A stretch of 8,246 bases of DNA from Phycisphaerales bacterium (GCA_020054055.1 JAGVLZ010000256.1:1-8246); one strand, 5' to 3'. Positions 1 to 5,834 are shown, numbered from the stretch's first letter. Made by a program: numbers and translations. Notes: generated by a model not told the origin, from the sequence alone.

Positions 1-268
1 AAGCCTCCGGCGCGCGCAGCGGACCCTTGCGGTCGCGCGTCCGGGGCATGTGGCCCCGATCGATCGGCGCGAAGTTGTTCTGCACCACCGGAACGCTCTC
101 GCTTGAACCCGAAGTGGGCCCCGGCCCCACCGCAATCGGACGCGACACGGGCGCCGCGCCCTCGCTCGCGGCCTCTTCAACAGGCGGCGCGGACCCGGTC
201 GGCAACAGCACCGCCGCCGTCGCCGCGACCGTCACCCCAACTCCGATCACCATCCAGATTTGTCGCAT
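1..268 (-). CDS. Hypothetical membrane-anchored or secreted protein, N-terminal part (partial)
   Basis: The minus-strand frame opens with ATG at 268-266 and stays open for 89 codons to the left edge, so only the N-terminus is present. Residues about 4-23 (after MRQIWM) are uninterrupted hydrophobic and small residues with one basic residue ahead of them, which fits a signal-anchor or uncleaved signal peptide. From about residue 24 the chain is low-complexity, rich in Pro, Ala, Gly, Ser and Glu, like a periplasmic linker. It then becomes basic near residues 75-82 (RTRDRKGPLR). GC-rich third codon positions support coding. No Shine-Dalgarno is obvious before the start. It is divergent from the E1 alpha gene, so the 280-bp gap probably holds both promoters. 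I do not recognise a family; the diagnostic domain is probably outside the window. Confidence 0.6.
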   Translation of the reverse strand, partial: MRQIWMVIGVGVTVAATAAVLLPTGSAPPVEEAASEGAAPVSRPIAVGPGPTSGSSESVPVVQNNFAPIDRGHMPRTRDRKGPLRAPEA

Positions 269-548
269 GTTCGTGTTTGGTTCCGTACTCTCGGTTCCTC
301 GCCGCGAGGCCCCTCGCCATCAGTGCGGCTACCCCATGTTCATACGTTTACTATTGGTCATCGTCGCAGACTTCTCCGCCGGAATGCCATGAAAATCGCC
401 CGAATCGAAAACAAAGCAACGGGTCGAACTCCATCCTGCCCCAGCGCCCGCGTCCGCGCCCGGTAAAACGGTTTGCTGGCCCGATTCTCGCCTCCTAGAC
501 TGCCTCCTGCCGAACATCCTGACGGAACCCTATCAGATCAGCCGCTGC
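269..548. other. Divergent intergenic region
   Basis: This 280-bp gap separates the minus-strand membrane protein from the plus-strand E1 alpha gene. Apart from one weak promoter candidate at 473-501 I see no strong hairpin, repeat or convincing small ORF. The short open frames here have no ribosome binding site and no recognisable product. Confidence 0.4.
473..501 (+). promoter_or_regulatory. Candidate sigma70-type promoter for the E1 alpha gene
   Basis: TTGCTG at 473-478 and TAGACT at 496-501 are separated by exactly 17 bases; each matches 4 of 6 consensus positions. Transcription would start near 508 and leave a leader of about 40 nt before the ATG at 549. The match is modest and could be chance. 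Confidence 0.3.
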
Positions 549-1697
549 ATGACACCCACCACCATGACCCCAGCCCCCAAGACCAAGAGCGCTCCACGAT
601 TGAGCGACTCACTCCCCGCCGCGACGATCACGAAGTGGCTCCGCGACATGATGCTCATCCGTGAGTTCGAGCTGCGGACCATGGCCGCGTACCAGCAGGC
701 CAAGATCGGCGGCTTCTGCCACGTCTACATCGGTCAGGAGGCCACCGCCGTCGGCACGATCGCCGCTGTGAACCGCGACGACCCCGTCATCACCGCCTAC
801 CGAGACCACGGCCACGCCCTCGCACGCGGCATGTCCTGCCGCGCGTGCATGGCCGAGATGTACGGCAAATCCACCGGCTGCGCCAAGGGCAAGGGCGGCT
901 CGATGCACATGTTCGACAAGCCCAATCACCTCTACGGCGGCCACGGCATCGTCGGCGCACAGACCGGCCTCGGCGTCGGACTCGCCTTCGCCACCCGATA
1001 CGAACGGGAAGTCCTCGGCAAGGGATCGAAGAAGGTCTGCCTCTGCTATCTCGGCGATGGCGCCCTGAACCAGGGCGTCTTCCACGAGTCGCTCAACCTC
1101 GCAGGACTCTACAGCGCCCCCGTCATCTACATCGTCGAGAACAATGGCTACTCGATGGGCACCAGCATCGAGCGCGGCACCACGATGGCCCACGACCTCG
1201 GCGCCAAGGCCGCGGCCTACGGCATCGACTTCATCCAGATCGACGGCATGGACATCTGCAACATCTACGACCACTTCAAGCCCTTCGCCGACGACCTCCG
1301 CGAACGCCAGCGACCCGGCTTCGTGGACCTGAAGACCTACCGCTACCAGGGCCACTCGATGAGCGACCCGCAGAAGTACCGCACGAAAGAGGAAGTCGGC
1401 GAGTGGCAGCAGCGCGACTCCATCGACCGCCTCGCCCACATGCTCCTGAACAAGTCCGACGAACCCCGACAGTCAGGGAGCGGGCCCGCCCCCTGGCGTG
1501 GCTCACTCACCGAAGACGCCTATAAAGAAACTCAGAAGGCGATCCGCGAAGAAGTCCGCGACTCAATCGACTTCGCCGAAAAGAGCGACGCGCCCGATCC
1601 CACCGCGGAACTCTACACGGATGTCTACGCGAATCCGGAGCCGAACCTTTCCCCCATCGGCGAGTACCGGCACGGCGCGAAGAATCCGCTGCTGTAA
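549..1697 (+). CDS. pdhA: Pyruvate dehydrogenase E1 component, alpha subunit
   Basis: This 382-residue protein is the alpha chain of the thiamine-diphosphate E1 enzyme, which decarboxylates pyruvate and reductively acetylates the lipoyl group of E2 in the cytoplasmic pyruvate dehydrogenase complex. Landmarks are YRDHGHA (84-90), KGKGGSMHMF (113-122), the ThDP/Mg site from GDG (169-171) to NN (198-199), and the conserved loop YRYQGHSMSDP (264-274). In that loop His269 aligns with the catalytic-loop His of human E1 alpha. These favour pyruvate over branched-chain or acetoin E1, though substrate is not proven. Residues about 301-319 hold an insertion of roughly 15 residues between LL and LTEDAYKE. 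Its DNA (1461-1484) resembles an intergenic REP-like palindrome at 6180-6203. No beta-subunit gene follows; a transposase remnant does. The start at 549 is chosen for length; ATG at 564 is possible, and neither has a clear Shine-Dalgarno. Confidence 0.93.
   Translation: MTPTTMTPAPKTKSAPRLSDSLPAATITKWLRDMMLIREFELRTMAAYQQAKIGGFCHVYIGQEATAVGTIAAVNRDDPVITAYRDHGHALARGMSCRACMAEMYGKSTGCAKGKGGSMHMFDKPNHLYGGHGIVGAQTGLGVGLAFATRYEREVLGKGSKKVCLCYLGDGALNQGVFHESLNLAGLYSAPVIYIVENNGYSMGTSIERGTTMAHDLGAKAAAYGIDFIQIDGMDICNIYDHFKPFADDLRERQRPGFVDLKTYRYQGHSMSDPQKYRTKEEVGEWQQRDSIDRLAHMLLNKSDEPRQSGSGPAPWRGSLTEDAYKETQKAIREEVRDSIDFAEKSDAPDPTAELYTDVYANPEPNLSPIGEYRHGAKNPLL
1461..1484 (+). repeat. REP-like palindrome copy inside the pdhA coding sequence
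   Basis: Read on the minus strand, this 24-bp stretch matches 6180-6203 (plus) at 21 of 24 positions: both begin CCCGCTCCCT and end GGGGTTC, with three differences in the 7-base centre. In pdhA it is translated in frame as EPRQSGSG (residues 305-312), within a segment that is extra relative to usual E1 alpha proteins. The similarity is directly visible; insertion of a repeat unit is the inference. Confidence 0.6.
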
Positions 1698-1727
1698 GCG
1701 CCGCTGATTATCCTGAGAAATCGTCGC

Positions 1728-1764
1728 CGTGCCACCCAACGCCGCGAACGACGTGGCACGTTTT
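1728..1764 (+). terminator. GTGCCAC hairpin after pdhA, possible terminator or REP-like unit
   Basis: Arms CGTGCCAC (1728-1735) and GTGGCACG (1753-1760) form an 8-bp perfect stem around a 17-nt loop, followed at once by TTTT (1761-1764). It lies 31 bp after the pdhA stop, which suits an intrinsic terminator, but the loop is long and the T run short. The same GTGCCAC word recurs in the hairpin at 2124-2146, so it may equally be a repeat remnant next to the decayed transposase. Confidence 0.4.
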
Positions 1765-1782
1765 CATGGTCGAAGTGCTCTG

Positions 1783-1962
1783 GCGGCCCCGACCCGGGCG
1801 CGGGTGGCCGACGCGACGGGCCTCGTCCGGTTCTGACAAGCGGACGGTGAGTACGACCGGAACATCACGAGCGAACTCTCTGAACAACTGCGACACATCC
1901 GCCGGAACCCTGTGAAACGAGGGTGGTGTGCGCAGCCCGCGGACCGTTGGGCCGGGGCGCCC
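1783..1962 (+). pseudogene. Remnant of a REP-associated tyrosine transposase (RAYT, Y1/IS200-like), C-terminal part
   Basis: The plus-strand frame through 1831 reads RF, stop, QADGEYDRNI (1828-1866), then SEQLRHIRRNPVKRGW (1879-1926). This matches the conserved C-terminal region of RAYT/Y1 transposases, usually of the form FWQxGGGYDRNI ... YIHxNPVxRGLV. The stop is TGA at 1834-1836 exactly where the family has Trp, consistent with TGG to TGA decay. The N-terminal half with the His-x-His site and catalytic Tyr is missing, and the usual DWxWSSA ending is replaced by sequence running into a 193-bp repeat element. There is no start codon or ribosome binding site, so this is a dead fragment. RAYT proteins mobilise REP palindromes, and several REP-like palindromes occur in this window. 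Confidence 0.7.
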
Positions 1963-1965
1963 GCC

Positions 1966-1973
1966 CACAAAAC
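1966..1973. repeat. Target-site duplication, left copy (CACAAAAC)
   Basis: CACAAAAC immediately precedes the left inverted repeat. The identical 8-mer follows the right inverted repeat at 2167-2174. If the three bases GCC shared with the end of the right repeat are counted, the flanking direct repeat is 11 bp. Confidence 0.75.
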
Positions 1974-2034
1974 GGCACTGGTTCACTTTGGGGGTCTCTG
2001 AACAACTATTGCTCAGGGGATTGCTTATCGCTTG

Positions 2035-2052
2035 GACTCGGCAAATCGAGTC
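2035..2052. repeat. GACTCG hairpin inside the MITE-like element
   Basis: GACTCG (2035-2040) pairs with CGAGTC (2047-2052) around a 6-nt loop. This is a 6-bp perfect stem. Confidence 0.5.
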
Positions 2053-2067
2053 GAAAGAAGAGGCATC

Positions 2068-2088
2068 GGGCAGGCTGAAAGCCTGCCC
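2068..2088. repeat. GGGCAGGCT hairpin inside the MITE-like element
   Basis: GGGCAGGCT (2068-2076) pairs perfectly with AGCCTGCCC (2080-2088) around the 3-nt loop GAA. This compact 9-bp stem is typical of REP-like units. The core AGGCT/AGCCT with a 3-nt loop recurs in the palindrome at 6117-6131. Confidence 0.7.
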
Positions 2089-2123
2089 CACCGGTTGCTC
2101 AGAGATCCCTTTGGCGAATACCA

Positions 2124-2142
2124 CACGGGTTACAAACCCGTG
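2124..2142. repeat. CACGGGTT hairpin inside the MITE-like element
   Basis: CACGGGTT (2124-2131) pairs perfectly with AACCCGTG (2135-2142) around the 3-nt loop ACA. It is enclosed by CTTTGGCG (2109-2116) and CGCCAAAG (2147-2154), a further 8-bp inverted repeat that overlaps the right end of the element. That makes a two-tier stem. Confidence 0.7.
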
Positions 2143-2166
2143 CCACCGCCAAAGTGAACCAGTGCC

Positions 2167-2174
2167 CACAAAAC
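2167..2174. repeat. Target-site duplication, right copy (CACAAAAC)
   Basis: This is the second copy of the 8-bp direct repeat. Base 2174 is also the final base of the topA TAG stop codon (read on minus, 2176-2174), so insertion left the topA reading frame intact. Confidence 0.75.
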
Positions 2175-4891
2175 TATCCAACTTCCACTTCCTCCACCAT
2201 CTCGACAACTTCTTCAACCTTGTCGCCGCCTTCATCCTTGCGGATGATCGCCTTGCCCTTTGCGTCCGTCAGCGCCTTGCCCTGAAGGTCGCGGATGACG
2301 ACCATCGGGTGCTTCGCGGCGTGCGCCTCGTAGGCGTCCAACCACTGCTTCTGAACTTCATCCGAGTAGTCGCTCCACTTGCCGCGCGCCCGGCACTTGG
2401 GGAACGCGCTGCAACTGAGCCACGGCCCGCGCGCCCCGCCGCGAACGTAGAGCATCGCGGCACACTTCGGGCACGCGAGGTCGGTATCCAGCGGCGGCGT
2501 CGCCGGCGCCTGGATCTGCCCCTTGCGGTCCAGTTTCACGATGGTCTTGCAGGGGTTGTCCTTCTCGTTGTAGCCCGAGCAGCCAAGGAACGGGCCGAAC
2601 TTTCCCGTGCGCTTGGTCATGCCGCGTCCGCACTTCGGGCACGCCACGTTCACCGTTTCGATCAGGCGCGGCTTGCCCTCGCGATCCACAGGCGCCGCGT
2701 ACTCGCAGTCGGGGTACCGCGAGCAGGACAGGAACCGGCCTCCTTTGCCGAGTCGATAGACCAATCCAGCGCCGCACTTCAGACATTTCAGTTCGGGGGG
2801 CGCGGGGACGGTCTTTCCCTTCTCGTGCGGCAGGTCCGCGGCCGCCGCCACCTGCTTCTTGAACTTTTTATAGAACGCCTCGAGCACATCGACCCAGTTC
2901 TTCCGCTCGTCCTCGATGTGGTCGAGTTCCAGTTCCATCTCGCGCGTGTACCCGATCTCCATGATCTCGGGGATTGCCTTGATGAGGAAGTCGTTCACCA
3001 CCTCGCCGACGTAGGTGGCGTAGAGACGCCGATCGGTGAGTTCGACGTACTCGCGGTCGATGATCGTGCTGATGATCGAAGCATACGTCGAAGGCCGACC
3101 GATCCCCTCGGATTCGAGCACCTTGATGAGCGAGGCCTCCGAGTACCGCGCGGGGGGACTCGTGAACTTCTGCTCCGGCTCGACGCTGAACGCCGCGACC
3201 CTCTGCTCTTCCTTGAGTGTCGGCAGCGTCTGCTCATCGCTCGCGGTCGGAACGCCCGTCACCTTGTAGTAGCCGTCGAACACCAGCACGCGTCCCGTCG
3301 CGCGGAACGTGAGCGGAGTCTTCGGGTCCGTGCCTCCTTCGATCAGGACGGCCGTCGAATCCCACTCCGCGGGGGTCATCTGGCACGCGAGGAAGCGCTC
3401 CCAGATCAGCGAGTACAACCGCCACTGGTCGGGCTCGAGCACCGACTTCAACTTCGCGGGGGTGAACTCGACGTTCGTCGGCCGGATCGCCTCGTGCGCC
3501 TCCTGCGCGTCCTTATTCGACGAGGTGAAGAAGTTCGGTTTCTCGGGGAGGTACTTCGCCCCGAACTTCGAGGAGATGTACCCGCGCGCCATGTCGAGCG
3601 CATCGCCCGAGAGGTGCGTCGAATCGGTTCGCATGTAGGTAATCAAACCCACGGCCCCCTCGCCGGGAACCTCGATGCCCTCGTACAACCGCTGGGCCGC
3701 ACGCATCGTCTTCTGCGCGCCGAAACCCAGTCGGCTCGACGCCGCCTGCTGAAGCGTGGAAGTGATGAACGGCGGCGACGGGCGGCTCCGGGTCCGCTTG
3801 GTCTCGATCGACTTGACCTTCCAGGGCGTCGTCGAATCCGCCTCACCCGTCACGGTCCGCACGAACCGCGCGGGGCCTTTGCCCTTCGCCTCCTCGCGCA
3901 CCGCGGCCTGCACGTTCTTCAACCCCGCCAGCGCGGCGACTCGTGAAGCCTCGCCTGAGAGGTCCCTGAAGGTCGTCACCTTCCCGCCGCTCCCGGGCTG
4001 TCCGAGCTCGAACGACTTCCCCGCGACCTCCACGAGTTCCGCGCGGATCGCCTTCCTCTCCGCGATCCAGGCGTTCTGCGCCTTCAGCGTCGGCGGGTTC
4101 CCCTTCTCATCCTGCTGCGCGATGAGCTTCGACCACTCGCCGACCAACTTCGCCGCGACCGCGGGGTCGAGCGCGAATCGCGCCGTCATCTGCCAGTATT
4201 CATCGGGAACGAAACTCTGAATCTCCCGCTCCCGCTCGACGACGACACGAAGCGCCACGCTCTGCACGCGCCCCGCCGACAATCCCCCCGCCACCTTCTT
4301 CCACAGCAGAGGCGAGACCTGGTACCCCACGATGCGGTCGAGAATCCGCCTCGCCTGCTGCGCGTTCACGCGGTCGACGTCGATCGGGTGCGGATTCGCG
4401 AACGCGCGCTTGATCTCGTCCTTTGTGATCGCGGCGAACATCACGCGCTTCGCCACATCGGGCTTGATCCCGAGTTCCTCCGCGATGTGCCACGCGATCG
4501 CCTCCCCCTCGCGGTCCAAGTCGGTCGCGAACCACACTTCGCTGGCGTTCTTCGCCAGGCGCTTCAGTTTCGAGACGACCGTCGCCTTGCCCGGGAGAAC
4601 CTCATAGGTCGGCGCGAATCCGTGCTCCAGGTCCACGCCGGGTACCGGCGCCTTGATCCCCTTCGGGTTCTTGCTGGGGAGGTCGCGCACATGGCCCACC
4701 GAAGCCTCGACAACGTAGTCGCTGCCGAGGTACTTATTAATTGTCTTCGCCTTCGCCGGCGATTCCACGATCACCAACTTTTTCCCCCGTCCATTGACCG
4801 AACGTGACGGCGGCTCCGCGAGCGCGGTGGCACCGCCCTCCGACCGACCGGCCGACCTCTTCACCGCCGATGTACCCGACTTCTTTGCCAT
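2174..4891 (-). CDS. topA: DNA topoisomerase I (type IA)
   Basis: This 905-residue enzyme relaxes negatively supercoiled DNA by cutting one strand through a 5'-phosphotyrosine. Numbered from ATG at 4891, the Toprim domain has KLVIVESPAKAKT with Glu43, and TDLDREGE with Asp124, Asp126 and Glu128 (the acidic Mg site). The active-site segment GLITYMRTDST carries the nucleophile Tyr419 and Arg421. Three C-terminal C4 zinc fingers follow: Cys703/706/723/729, 751/754/771/781 and 807/810/827/833. The end is acidic (EEVVEMVEEVEVG). A Lys-rich leader precedes the Toprim domain. The ATG at 4891 is preferred because AGGAAG lies just before it (4900-4895); an in-frame TTG at 4915 would add eight residues. 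The gene stands alone, with its own candidate promoter, and a MITE-like element begins 8 bp after the stop. Length and domains look complete and functional. Confidence 0.96.
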   Translation of the reverse strand: MAKKSGTSAVKRSAGRSEGGATALAEPPSRSVNGRGKKLVIVESPAKAKTINKYLGSDYVVEASVGHVRDLPSKNPKGIKAPVPGVDLEHGFAPTYEVLPGKATVVSKLKRLAKNASEVWFATDLDREGEAIAWHIAEELGIKPDVAKRVMFAAITKDEIKRAFANPHPIDVDRVNAQQARRILDRIVGYQVSPLLWKKVAGGLSAGRVQSVALRVVVEREREIQSFVPDEYWQMTARFALDPAVAAKLVGEWSKLIAQQDEKGNPPTLKAQNAWIAERKAIRAELVEVAGKSFELGQPGSGGKVTTFRDLSGEASRVAALAGLKNVQAAVREEAKGKGPARFVRTVTGEADSTTPWKVKSIETKRTRSRPSPPFITSTLQQAASSRLGFGAQKTMRAAQRLYEGIEVPGEGAVGLITYMRTDSTHLSGDALDMARGYISSKFGAKYLPEKPNFFTSSNKDAQEAHEAIRPTNVEFTPAKLKSVLEPDQWRLYSLIWERFLACQMTPAEWDSTAVLIEGGTDPKTPLTFRATGRVLVFDGYYKVTGVPTASDEQTLPTLKEEQRVAAFSVEPEQKFTSPPARYSEASLIKVLESEGIGRPSTYASIISTIIDREYVELTDRRLYATYVGEVVNDFLIKAIPEIMEIGYTREMELELDHIEDERKNWVDVLEAFYKKFKKQVAAAADLPHEKGKTVPAPPELKCLKCGAGLVYRLGKGGRFLSCSRYPDCEYAAPVDREGKPRLIETVNVACPKCGRGMTKRTGKFGPFLGCSGYNEKDNPCKTIVKLDRKGQIQAPATPPLDTDLACPKCAAMLYVRGGARGPWLSCSAFPKCRARGKWSDYSDEVQKQWLDAYEAHAAKHPMVVIRDLQGKALTDAKGKAIIRKDEGGDKVEEVVEMVEEVEVG

Positions 4892-4993
4892 GAACTTCCT
4901 GCCATTCAGCCGCAAATACGGCCGTGATTCCTCGTCCAGACTCCTCGGACCGGCCCTTCAATCTCGGACCGCCGCCCAGCCCCCGTGAGGGTG

Positions 4994-5022
4994 AGTGGAG
5001 GAAGCCTGCTGCCAATTGTCAA
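4994..5022 (-). promoter_or_regulatory. Candidate sigma70-type promoter for topA
   Basis: On the minus strand TTGACA (5022-5017) is a perfect -35 box. It is followed after 17 bases by TCCACT (4999-4994), a weak -10 box with 3 of 6 matches. Transcription would start near 4987, giving a leader of about 95 nt before the ATG at 4891. Confidence 0.4.
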
Positions 5023-5058
5023 GTGGCCCCCCTCCGAAATCGTGCCGGGCGGGGCCTC

Positions 5059-5081
5059 ATGCTTCTCTTTCAGAGAAGCAT
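5059..5081. repeat. Hairpin beside a T tract, possible terminator between topA and the upstream gene
   Basis: ATGCTTCTC (5059-5067) pairs with GAGAAGCAT (5073-5081) around a 5-nt loop, giving a perfect 9-bp stem. A run of T lies at 5093-5100 on the plus strand, about 11 nt after the stem. The stem is just 3' of the minus-strand gene ending at 5099, where a terminator is expected, but on that strand the tract is A and precedes the stem. It could end plus-strand antisense transcripts. The role is uncertain. Confidence 0.4.
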
Positions 5082-5098
5082 CATGCTTGAGATTTTTT

Positions 5099-5446
5099 TT
5101 ACAGAGGCGAGTCCGAATCGTCGTCCACGAAGCCGTCGGCATCGTCCTCATCCCCCTCCGGCTCGGCATCATCGAACCACACCTTCTCGCCATTCTCATC
5201 GCGCCATTCCGGGTCCGTCGGCCAGATATCGAAGCAGAACCCCTTGCCGTCGCAGCCCGGCGTCGAGCAGGCCCAGTATCCACCGCCGACGCCGAAGGAC
5301 GCATCTTCGACCCAATGGATTTTGAAACTGTCGTACTCCTGGTCGCAGTGCAGGCAGCGGACGACGGTGACGATGGGCGGCGGCTTGAAGGGGTCGGAAT
5401 CCGGGCCGGACGAACCTGAACCTGGATCGGGGAGGAAGGGTGACAT
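5099..5446 (-). CDS. Small acidic zinc-ribbon-like hypothetical protein
   Basis: This 115-residue protein has a Pro/Ser/Gly-rich N-terminus (1-25), then CLHC (Cys31, Cys34) and ACSTPGCDGKGFC (Cys60, Cys65, Cys71), suggesting a single zinc-ribbon-type fold. The C-terminal third is strongly acidic (residues 74-113 are dominated by Asp and Glu) and ends FVDDDSDSPL. No signal peptide or membrane segment is seen, so it is probably cytosolic. The ATG at 5446 has no Shine-Dalgarno, but TACACT ends six bases before it, which fits a leaderless transcript. It is co-oriented with topA but separated by about 200 bp and a hairpin, so probably transcribed separately. I do not recognise a named family; zinc binding is inferred from cysteine spacing only. 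Confidence 0.75.
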   Translation of the reverse strand: MSPFLPDPGSGSSGPDSDPFKPPPIVTVVRCLHCDQEYDSFKIHWVEDASFGVGGGYWACSTPGCDGKGFCFDIWPTDPEWRDENGEKVWFDDAEPEGDEDDADGFVDDDSDSPL

Positions 5447-5452
5447 GCGGCC

Positions 5453-5483
5453 AGTGTAGTCAACCCGGCGACTGACACCTCAA
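5453..5483 (-). promoter_or_regulatory. Candidate promoter giving a leaderless transcript
   Basis: On the minus strand TTGAGG (5483-5478) is followed by a 19-base spacer and TACACT (5458-5453, 4 of 6 matches). Six bases separate the -10 box from the ATG at 5446, so transcription would start at or next to the A of the start codon. The spacer is longer than ideal. Confidence 0.3.
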
Positions 5484-5635
5484 CTCACGACGCTCATCGC
5501 GCGCCGCTCCGCGGTCGCGCGGACGCTGACCCATTCGGATACGGACCGCATCTCACGCCGAGTTTCGAGTGAGCCAACAGGAACTGCGGCGTGCAAAACG
5601 AAACCGAGGCTCGCCCACAAGTCAGGAGTATCGCC

Positions 5636-5707
5636 ATGCTGTATGACATCATCAACGTCGCGTTCGAGTTCGGATTCGCGTTCCTCAAGGCCGTTGGCGG
5701 CGTCTGA
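5636..5707 (+). CDS. 23-residue hydrophobic small protein
   Basis: ATG at 5636 opens a 23-codon frame ending in TGA at 5705. A strong Shine-Dalgarno, AGGAG (5624-5628), sits 7 nt before the start. The peptide begins MLYDIINVAF, continues with EFGFAFLKAV and ends GGV. It has four Phe plus many Ile, Val, Leu and Ala residues, with only Asp4, Glu11 and Lys18 charged, so it could form an amphipathic or membrane-associated helix. The codons are GC-rich at the third position (GTC, GCG, TTC, AAC), unlike random sequence. About 90 nt after the stop is a strong intrinsic terminator on the same strand, making a compact transcript unit. The frame could in principle start at GTG 5591, but the ribosome binding site argues for 5636. 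No function is known to me; a small regulatory RNA is the alternative. Confidence 0.6.
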   Translation: MLYDIINVAFEFGFAFLKAVGGV

Positions 5708-5796
5708 ACCACCAACCGCTCCCCTCGATCACCCCGGATTGCTCGCCGACCACTTGACGTGCGGCCGCTGAGCACCCCGGAGTGAGCAACACGAAG

Positions 5797-5827
5797 CGCC
5801 CGGCTCCCTGTGTGCCGGGCGTTTTTT
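5797..5827 (+). terminator. Rho-independent terminator after the small ORF
   Basis: CGCCCGGC (5797-5804) pairs perfectly with GCCGGGCG (5814-5821) around a 9-nt loop and is followed at once by TTTTTT (5822-5827). This is a textbook intrinsic terminator on the plus strand. The nearest upstream plus-strand gene is the 23-codon ORF ending at 5707. On the minus strand the same stem lacks a downstream U run. Confidence 0.85.
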
Positions 5828-5834
5828 CATCTGG

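Larger units (their letters stand above)
1974..2166. mobile_element. MITE-like non-autonomous element with 18-bp terminal inverted repeats and 8-bp target duplication
   Basis: The ends are perfect 18-bp inverted repeats: GGCACTGGTTCACTTTGG at 1974-1991 and its exact reverse complement at 2149-2166. They are flanked by the direct repeat CACAAAAC at 1966-1973 and 2167-2174. The element is 193 bp with no convincing coding frame. Further in, TCTCTGAACAAC (1995-2006) pairs with 2094-2105 at 11 of 12 positions, so the original inverted repeat was probably longer. The right arm carries an extra segment of about 40 bp containing a hairpin. The interior holds three perfect stems (2035-2052, 2068-2088, 2124-2142). 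It sits against the topA stop codon, whose last base belongs to the target duplication. An 8-bp duplication with GG-starting ends would fit a family such as ISL3 or IS256, but the source transposase is not in the window. Confidence 0.8.

Noticed and set aside
24..34. CCCTTGCGGTC shared by 24-34, 2520-2530 and 6186-6196, at first taken as a dispersed repeat
   Set aside because: At the first two sites it simply encodes Asp-Arg-Lys(-Gly) in minus-strand coding frames, and the match ends at 11 bp. Only 1461-1484 shows extended similarity to the 6180-6203 palindrome.
609..1439. Long minus-strand open frame (276 codons) inside pdhA
   Set aside because: It is antisense to a strongly supported E1 alpha gene. 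The Val/Ala/Glu-rich translation has no motif and reflects codon bias on the other strand.
1928..3946. Very long plus-strand open frame (672 codons) opposite topA
   Set aside because: It is antisense to topA, whose Toprim, active-site and zinc-finger motifs are all present. It starts inside mobile-element debris and its Arg/Leu-rich translation is typical of a GC-rich shadow frame.
5494..5775. Minus-strand open frame (93 codons) across the small-ORF region
   Set aside because: It has no ribosome binding site and a composition typical of antisense frames. It runs against the plus-strand unit that has both a ribosome binding site and a terminator.
5797..5827. The hairpin as a terminator for the minus-strand truncated DUF2442 gene
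   Set aside because: On the minus strand the A run precedes the stem and no U run follows, so it acts convincingly only on the plus strand.
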